Assembly (NCBI GenBank): GCA_937934635.1
Contig: CALGZD010000081.1
Location: forward strand, 1-10,317
Source of the DNA: an uncultured Deinococcales bacterium
GTDB lineage: Bacteria > Deinococcota > Deinococci > Deinococcales > Trueperaceae
Direction of reading: 5' to 3'
DNA length: 10,317 nucleotides
The translations under genes were made by a program, and so were the position numbers. The notes under the pieces were generated by a model. The model was not told where the DNA came from. It was given only the letters and a program-made list of their open reading frames with translations, and ran no database searches. This document shows, piece by piece, positions 5,865 to 10,317 of the stretch (positions are counted from its first letter, which is position 1; every line of letters begins with the position of its first letter).

Positions 5865-7263
5865 CATCACCTCCCAAAGCTTCAACCAATCCACTTGCAA
5901 CCTTCCAAACATCACCTGCACCTAAAGTAATCACCAAGTCATTATTCTTCTCATTACTTTCAAGCGATTGTTTTAAATATCCGATTGCAGAATCTATGTT
6001 GTGATGACTTACGTCTTTGCCTTGCTTTACTAGGTAATCAACGATGAGATCCGAGCTAATGCCTTCTATAGGCGCTTCACCTGATGCATAAATATCGAGA
6101 ACTAAAATCTCATCAGCTAAACTCGCAGCATCTGCTAATTCTTGCCAAAGTTGCGCTGTACGAACATGACGGTGAGGTTGCAGCACTGCTCTCACACGAC
6201 GCCCTGTATGCTTTGCAGTTTCAAGTGTCGCTTCTATCTCTGTTGGGTGATGCGCATAGTCATCAATCACCAAAGCACCACGACTGCTACCATGTCGCTG
6301 CCAACGTCTACCCACGCCAGTAAAACTAGCAATTGCCTCAATGGAGGCTTGCATATCAAGTCCAGCACAAACGCTACTTGCCAGTGCAGCACAGCTATTT
6401 AGCACGTTATGCTCACCAGGCACTTTCAAGGTGACATTATAATTTCCTGAAGCTGTTCGAAGCTTGTAGCTACTTCCTGTAGCACTTAGAACAATATCGT
6501 AAATATAATAATCAGCATCTTCAGATTTTCCATAGCTCAAACTATTACCGTGCTCAGCTACCAAGTCACTAAGCTCAGACCAATCTGAGCAATAAATAAG
6601 TTGTTTGGAGGCAAAGGCAAATTCATGCACTATTGCTTTTAAATCGTCATAGCTTGCATGGTAGGTTCGGCGCTCGTCGTGCTCACCTGCAATATGATCA
6701 GCTTCTAAATTTGTAAGCACACCAATACTACTTTTGAGCCTTGCCATGCCAGGATCAGATTCATCCACTTCAGCAATCAAACGTTTGCCCGTACCAATAT
6801 GGGCATTGCCTTCAATAATCGGTAATTGCGCCCCAACAAGGATAGTGTCGTCTTGCTCTAAGCTCATAAAAATGTGCCCTACCATCCCTGTGGTACTGCT
6901 CTTACCATGCGTCCCCGATATGCCAATACTCTGACGCATTTCAAAAAGTTCTGCCAGCAATTCAATCCGTCGAATGCTCCGTTTGCCTAACTTTAAAGCC
7001 TCAACAATTTCAGGGTCATCATAGGAAACAGCACTGGTGCTCACTAAAGTATCTATATCTTTACTATGCTCTTTGCTGTGACCAATATCTACATGAATGC
7101 CTTCTTGACGCAACTGCAAAACAGTTTCGCTTTCGCTTCTATCACAGCCAGAAACCGTGTAACCATTAGCATGATAGAAACGTGCCAAACCACTCATGCT
7201 AACACCACCAATACCCATAAAGTGAAGGTGAGGTTTATCTTGTGCTGCATGAATCTTTGACAT
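5851..7263 (-). CDS. murC: UDP-N-acetylmuramate--L-alanine ligase MurC
   Basis: ATP-dependent cytoplasmic ligase adding L-Ala to UDP-MurNAc, the first amino acid of the stem peptide; 470 aa, full length. Motifs in order: MGIGGVSMSGLA (16-27, UDP-sugar-binding Rossmann loop), ATP P-loop GISGTHGKSSTT (114-125), EVDESDPG (165-172), TNLEADH (184-190), GEHNVLN (283-289), GVGRRWQ (316-322), DDYAHHPTEI (334-343), QPHRHVR (362-368) and GAGDVWK near the C-terminus. This covers all three Mur ligase domains. The P-loop has GKS where GKT is usual, a neutral change. ATG 7263 follows AAGGA with 8-nt spacing (7272-7276). The stop lies in a 15-bp tandem duplication shared with the start of murB. Confidence 0.98.
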   Translation of the reverse strand: MSKIHAAQDKPHLHFMGIGGVSMSGLARFYHANGYTVSGCDRSESETVLQLRQEGIHVDIGHSKEHSKDIDTLVSTSAVSYDDPEIVEALKLGKRSIRRIELLAELFEMRQSIGISGTHGKSSTTGMVGHIFMSLEQDDTILVGAQLPIIEGNAHIGTGKRLIAEVDESDPGMARLKSSIGVLTNLEADHIAGEHDERRTYHASYDDLKAIVHEFAFASKQLIYCSDWSELSDLVAEHGNSLSYGKSEDADYYIYDIVLSATGSSYKLRTASGNYNVTLKVPGEHNVLNSCAALASSVCAGLDMQASIEAIASFTGVGRRWQRHGSSRGALVIDDYAHHPTEIEATLETAKHTGRRVRAVLQPHRHVRTAQLWQELADAASLADEILVLDIYASGEAPIEGISSDLIVDYLVKQGKDVSHHNIDSAIGYLKQSLESNEKNNDLVITLGAGDVWKVASGLVEALGGDDASA

Positions 7264-7284
7264 TCTTAAAATCCTTAGAGTGAA

Positions 7285-7353
7285 TTACTGCTTTACTAAC
7301 TACTGACTTACTAACTACTGGCTTACTGAAATACTGACCTACTGAAATACTGG
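7285..7353 (-). repeat. 15/16-bp tandem repeat array across the murG stop and murG-murC gap
   Basis: Read on the minus strand, four units follow one another: CCAGTATTTCAGTAG (7353-7339, ending in the murG stop), GTCAGTATTTCAGTAA (16 nt), GCCAGTAGTTAGTAA and GTCAGTAGTTAGTAA (to 7293), with a partial fifth (AGCAGTAA). Each unit ends in a stop triplet at the same place. The array fills most of the 75-nt gap before murC. Confidence 0.9.
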
Positions 7354-8472
7354 TGTAGGGTGACCACGTTTCGGTTCTAAATACGATGCTTCTAAAATAT
7401 CGATAAGTTTTCTTGCCGCCCCTTCAGGCGAACGAACTTTTGCTGCCAAACTCGCCTGATGATTTTGCTCAGCTTGGGCTAGCTTTTGCCATAATTTTGT
7501 GAGCGACACGCTCTCTTCTCTCAGCTCTTTTTCTTCTAAAACCAAACCTGCCCCTGCTGCTTCAACTGCTTTGGCATTGTGGAATTGATGATTCTCAGCA
7601 GCAGATGGCAAAGGAACCATAATCAGTGGCACACCATGATAGGCAGCCTCTGAAAGTGTGCCATTACCTGACCTAGTGATGGCAACATCTGTTGCAGACC
7701 AAACTAGATTACTATCTACATAATCTTCAACAAGGTAGTTCCTGACTGGGCTTTCAACCTCGTTACTACGCCCTCTACCCGCACTGTCTCTGCCAGCACT
7801 GTGAATCACCACATGATTATTTAGATGCTGACTAGGCGATAATTGGGAAAATGCCAGAGGTACATGGCTATTGAGTACAGCCGAACCTTGCGATCCACCC
7901 ATAACAAAAGTCACAAAAGCATCGGCTGGAATACCTAAAGTCTTACGCGCTTCCAGTCGATTCATGCGCACTTCACGAATAGGCACAGGCACAACTTCAA
8001 TCTTTGTTGTCTTCAGATAGTCTTTGGCTTCTTTGTTAGCAACTAAAACCAACTTGGCACTGTGCTCGAAAAGCCTTGTTACCAAACCTGGATAAGCATT
8101 TGCTTCATGCAACACATAAGGTATACGCAACAACCACGCAGCAGCAATCGTTGGGAAGCTGGCAAACCCCCCAAAGCCAATCACCAGCGCTGGCTTCTCT
8201 TTACGAAGATAAGCCACAGACTCCCAAAGCCCTTTGAATGATGAAAAGAGTTCTTTAAATAGTTGTAAGTTGATACGTTTACGGGCAATTTTTCCAGCAG
8301 CTACACCGTAGAAATCAAAGCCAGCTTCTGGCACTATTCGAGCTTCCATACCGCTTGCTTGACCTACAAAACCTAGGTCATAGCCTCTTGCCTGTAGTTC
8401 ACGGGCAATTGAGACAGCGGGATAGATGTGACCGCCTGAGCCACCTGTGGCTAGGATGACCTTGCTACTCAT
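7339..8472 (-). CDS. murG: UDP-GlcNAc:undecaprenyl-PP-MurNAc-pentapeptide GlcNAc transferase MurG
   Basis: Peripheral membrane GT-B glycosyltransferase on the cytoplasmic face that converts lipid I to lipid II; 377 aa, full length. Motifs: first glycine loop ATGGSGGHIYPA (8-19), second glycine loop GFGGFASFP (99-107), HEANAYPG (122-129, usual family sequence HEQN), third glycine loop MGGSQGSAVLN (191-201), and the UDP-GlcNAc site ITRSGNGTLSEAAYHGVP (265-282) followed by PLPSAAENHQFHNA (287-300). The change from Gln to Ala in HEQN is unusual but other binding residues are intact. ATG 8472 has GAGGGG 6 nt upstream (8479-8484). Both its start and its stop lie in tandem repeats. From memory the VEAAGAG and ENHQ-HNA region most resembles Deinococcus MurG. 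Confidence 0.97.
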   Translation of the reverse strand: MSSKVILATGGSGGHIYPAVSIARELQARGYDLGFVGQASGMEARIVPEAGFDFYGVAAGKIARKRINLQLFKELFSSFKGLWESVAYLRKEKPALVIGFGGFASFPTIAAAWLLRIPYVLHEANAYPGLVTRLFEHSAKLVLVANKEAKDYLKTTKIEVVPVPIREVRMNRLEARKTLGIPADAFVTFVMGGSQGSAVLNSHVPLAFSQLSPSQHLNNHVVIHSAGRDSAGRGRSNEVESPVRNYLVEDYVDSNLVWSATDVAITRSGNGTLSEAAYHGVPLIMVPLPSAAENHQFHNAKAVEAAGAGLVLEEKELREESVSLTKLWQKLAQAEQNHQASLAAKVRSPEGAARKLIDILEASYLEPKRGHPTPVFQ

Positions 8473-8537
8473 AGTATGCCCCTCATAGTATAACGCTTCA
8501 TATTATGACACTTCATATTATCACGCTTCATATTATC
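8468..8537 (-). repeat. 15-bp tandem repeat array spanning the ftsW stop and murG start
   Basis: Three near-identical 15-bp units (8493-8507, 8508-8522, 8523-8537; core CTTCATATTAT) are followed by a degenerate unit (8478-8492) and a further copy of CTCATAGTAT (8468-8477 and 8482-8491). On the minus strand every unit contains TATGA, an ATG overlapping a TGA. The first such TGA is the ftsW stop (8530-8528) and the last ATG is the murG start (8472). Confidence 0.92.
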
Positions 8538-9592
8538 ACCCCTTGGGCTCGAGCCTGCCTGTAAGCCGCATGAATAAAGCCCATGGCAATCCCCACCGAC
8601 AACAAACTATTGAGACCATAACTCACAAAGGGCAAGGGTACACCCGTAATCGGGAAAAGACCAGATGCTACCAGCAAATTCAACGAGGCTTGCCCACAAA
8701 TATAAATAGTCGCACCAGCAGCCAAAAGCGACCCTGGACCTTCTAGTACCGAGGCTATTTTCAACCCTCGTCCAGCAATCGTAAAATACATCGCAAATAA
8801 AATAAATATACCTACAAAACCAAGTGCTTGGGCTATCGCAATCGCAATCATATCAGTGTCTGCCTCAGGCACACCAACCCCTCCCGAGGTTCCAAGACCA
8901 AAGAAGCCTGCCTCTTGCAAAGCAGCCATAGCCCGTTGTGCTTGAAAACTTAAATTGGGGTCGTTGGTCGCTGTATCAGAACCATTTATCACGAGTTCTT
9001 TCCAGCTATTAAAACGCTTGGTGACATAGCTCGTGTCATCAACATAGCCACTAACCAAAACCACAGCAATCACTGCTGCTGCCAGACTAATGCTTAACAA
9101 GCGAAAGAGCGTTGTCCCAGCAGCAAGCATAATGGCAAAAGCTAAAATAAAGAGAAAGGCAGCAGTACTAAAGTCAGGTTCTAAAACTATCAAACCAGCA
9201 GCTAAGCCTATAACCAGCATCGGTCGCCAAATTTGCCAATTACCCATATGGTTATAGAAAAAAGCTGTTAGGTAGGCTATCACTGCCACCTTCATCATCT
9301 CAGAAGGTTGAAAGGTCACAGGTCCAATAGGTAACCAACGCTGTGAATCACTATTTTCGGGTGATACCCCTATAAAAAGAACGAGAACGAGTAAAAAGAG
9401 TAAGACGATATAGGCAAAGGGGCTAAGTTTCATAACCACATCAACAGGAATACGTGCCACGATAATGGTCATTGCAAGCGCAACAATGACACGCAAAGTC
9501 TGCTCATCCCACAACTCAGGCGACGCCACTGCAATGCCAACAATACCAAGCGCACCCAAGCAAATTTGTGCAAAGAGTAGGAATCTATCCAT
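8528..9592 (-). CDS. ftsW: SEDS peptidoglycan glycosyltransferase FtsW
   Basis: Polytopic membrane polymerase that joins lipid II into glycan strands at the septum with its class B PBP; 354 aa, short for FtsW because it starts almost directly with the first membrane helix. About nine or ten hydrophobic segments are visible. SEDS motifs: SQRWLPIGPVTFQPSE (83-98), LEPDFSTAAF (137-146), FFGLGTSGG then VPEADTD (230-247), and PITGVPLPFVSYGLNSL (314-330). E243 and D247 correspond to the conserved acidic E...TD site, but the usual FIFAxIGEE that follows is here MIAIAIAQALG, and SYGG is SYGL. A RodA assignment cannot be excluded from sequence alone; the position between murD and murG favours FtsW. 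ATG 9592 overlaps the murD stop by 8 nt, with GAGGAG 10 nt upstream. Confidence 0.95.
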   Translation of the reverse strand: MDRFLLFAQICLGALGIVGIAVASPELWDEQTLRVIVALAMTIIVARIPVDVVMKLSPFAYIVLLFLLVLVLFIGVSPENSDSQRWLPIGPVTFQPSEMMKVAVIAYLTAFFYNHMGNWQIWRPMLVIGLAAGLIVLEPDFSTAAFLFILAFAIMLAAGTTLFRLLSISLAAAVIAVVLVSGYVDDTSYVTKRFNSWKELVINGSDTATNDPNLSFQAQRAMAALQEAGFFGLGTSGGVGVPEADTDMIAIAIAQALGFVGIFILFAMYFTIAGRGLKIASVLEGPGSLLAAGATIYICGQASLNLLVASGLFPITGVPLPFVSYGLNSLLSVGIAMGFIHAAYRQARAQGVII

Positions 9593-10317
9593 GAAGGCTC
9601 AACTCCTCTTTTGCAGCTTGGGTATCTATACTTCGGTTAGCTAAACTTTTTGCAGACAGTCTTTCTACACAATCCCTAAAAGAACGCGCTCTCTCTTTGT
9701 AATCTTTAAATTGGTCAAAGGAAGCAGCCATCGGTGCAAGCAGTACTGTGGCGGTAGCCGCCTGACTTTCATAAAAATAGTCTAGACCGATATTACAAGC
9801 AGCTTCCAAAGCTCTATTGCCATTGGGCTGAGCTAGGTGCTTGACAGCCACAATTCCCTCAAGCGCCGCAGCAAAATTTTCTCCTGCATCTCCGATGGTG
9901 ATAGCTAGAGCAACCTTATCTCGGATTAAGTCATGTAAATCATCAAAACTCGCACCTTTATCTTGTCCACCCAATATCCAAACAATAGGTGCTGGCGTGC
10001 TTTCAAGTGCAGCTTTTACAGCAAGTTCACGTGTTGCTATCGAGTCTTCAATAAAACTAACTAAAGTACCCTGTTGTTCGATGTTGCCAACGTAATTATA
10101 GCGTCCTGAAACACCTTCAAAAGTTTTTAGCCCTTCTGCTATTACTTCAGGAGAAAGCCCTCGAAGTTGGGCAGCGAGCGCTACTGCCAAAGCATTTGTA
10201 TAAACATGATGCCCTTCGATTGCTAAATCACTTGTAGCAACCAGAGGCTCACCTTGCAGGTAAATCATGCCATCTTTTAAGTAAGCATCAGCACTGGTAT
10301 CACTACTTGAGAAACTT
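9585..10317 (-). CDS. murD: UDP-N-acetylmuramoylalanine--D-glutamate ligase MurD (C-terminal 243 residues; N-terminus beyond window)
   Basis: The frame is open to the window edge (first complete codon at 10316), so Met at 10268 is internal and not the start. The cytoplasmic enzyme adds D-Glu to UDP-MurNAc-L-Ala. The visible part holds the end of the central ATPase domain and the C-terminal domain: DAYLKDGMIYLQGEPLV (10-26), DLAIEGHHVYTNALA (30-44, canonical GxHNxxN), GLKTFEGVSGRYNYV (62-76), FIEDSIATRELAVKAAL (88-104), IVWILGGQDKG (111-121), and LLAPMAASFDQFKDYKERA (192-210). The P-loop is outside the window. The first His-Asn of GxHN is His-His here, and DSKATN is DSIATR, a variant I associate with Deinococcus and several other phyla. 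The TAG stop lies inside the ftsW start region (ATGGATAG), an 8-nt overlap suggesting coupled translation. Confidence 0.96.
   Translation of the reverse strand, partial: SFSSSDTSADAYLKDGMIYLQGEPLVATSDLAIEGHHVYTNALAVALAAQLRGLSPEVIAEGLKTFEGVSGRYNYVGNIEQQGTLVSFIEDSIATRELAVKAALESTPAPIVWILGGQDKGASFDDLHDLIRDKVALAITIGDAGENFAAALEGIVAVKHLAQPNGNRALEAACNIGLDYFYESQAATATVLLAPMAASFDQFKDYKERARSFRDCVERLSAKSLANRSIDTQAAKEELSLHG

Noticed and set aside
5865..5921. ATG 5921 as the murB start
   Set aside because: It would overlap murC by 71 nt and lacks a good ribosome binding site, whereas GGGAGG sits 5 nt before ATG 5864.
7285..7353. Repeat arrays at gene junctions as CRISPR
   Set aside because: The units are contiguous 15/16-mers without spacers and overlap coding ends.
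10266..10268. ATG 10268 as the murD start
   Set aside because: The frame is open to the window edge and the residues before it (DAYLKDG) are conserved MurD sequence.

Overview
The right four fifths of the window (about 1114 to 10317, all on the minus strand) is a contiguous division and cell wall (dcw) cluster. In transcription order it reads murD (C-terminal part only, cut by the window edge), ftsW, murG, murC, murB, ftsQ, ftsA, ftsZ. No gene is interrupted. Three junctions overlap tightly: murD/ftsW by 8 nt, murB/ftsQ by a 4-nt ATGA, and ftsQ/ftsA by 8 nt. MurD, MurC and MurB make the peptidoglycan precursor in the cytoplasm, MurG adds GlcNAc to make lipid II, FtsW is the SEDS polymerase, and FtsQ, FtsA and FtsZ build the divisome. 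The cluster ends in a hairpin terminator after ftsZ. A likely extra ftsZ promoter lies at the end of ftsA.

The left end is different. Positions 1-108 are the C-terminus of ribosomal protein L31 on the plus strand, followed by a clean intrinsic terminator. Next comes a 250-bp gene-less element with 27-bp imperfect terminal inverted repeats and a perfect 8-bp target duplication (a MITE-like element, 178-427). After it, 519-1038 holds a decayed plus-strand gene of a family I recognise only loosely. It is broken by a stop, a deletion, two frame changes and what looks like a fragment of a paralogue. It converges on ftsZ.

The host is probably a Deinococcota (Deinococcus-Thermus) relative with unusually low G+C. 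From memory of the families, the L31 tail ([24 protein letters not shown]), MurG (SAAENHQFHNA then VEAAGAG), MurD (EDSIATR) and FtsW (PITGVPLPFVSYG) resemble Deinococcus/Thermus proteins. FtsA is present, which argues against most Actinobacteria. This placement was not tested by any search.

The most distinctive feature is a recurring pattern of short tandem duplications, mostly 15 bp. They sit at three consecutive dcw gene junctions (ftsW/murG, murG/murC, murC/murB), and in each the repeated unit contains the stop codon of the upstream gene. Further 9-, 12-, 15- and 30-bp duplications lie in the N-termini of murB and ftsQ, the C-terminus of ftsQ, and the pseudogene. Apart from these repeats, the MITE-like element and the chimeric pseudogene, the window is ordinary. 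I found no new defence or metabolic system with an intact gene set.
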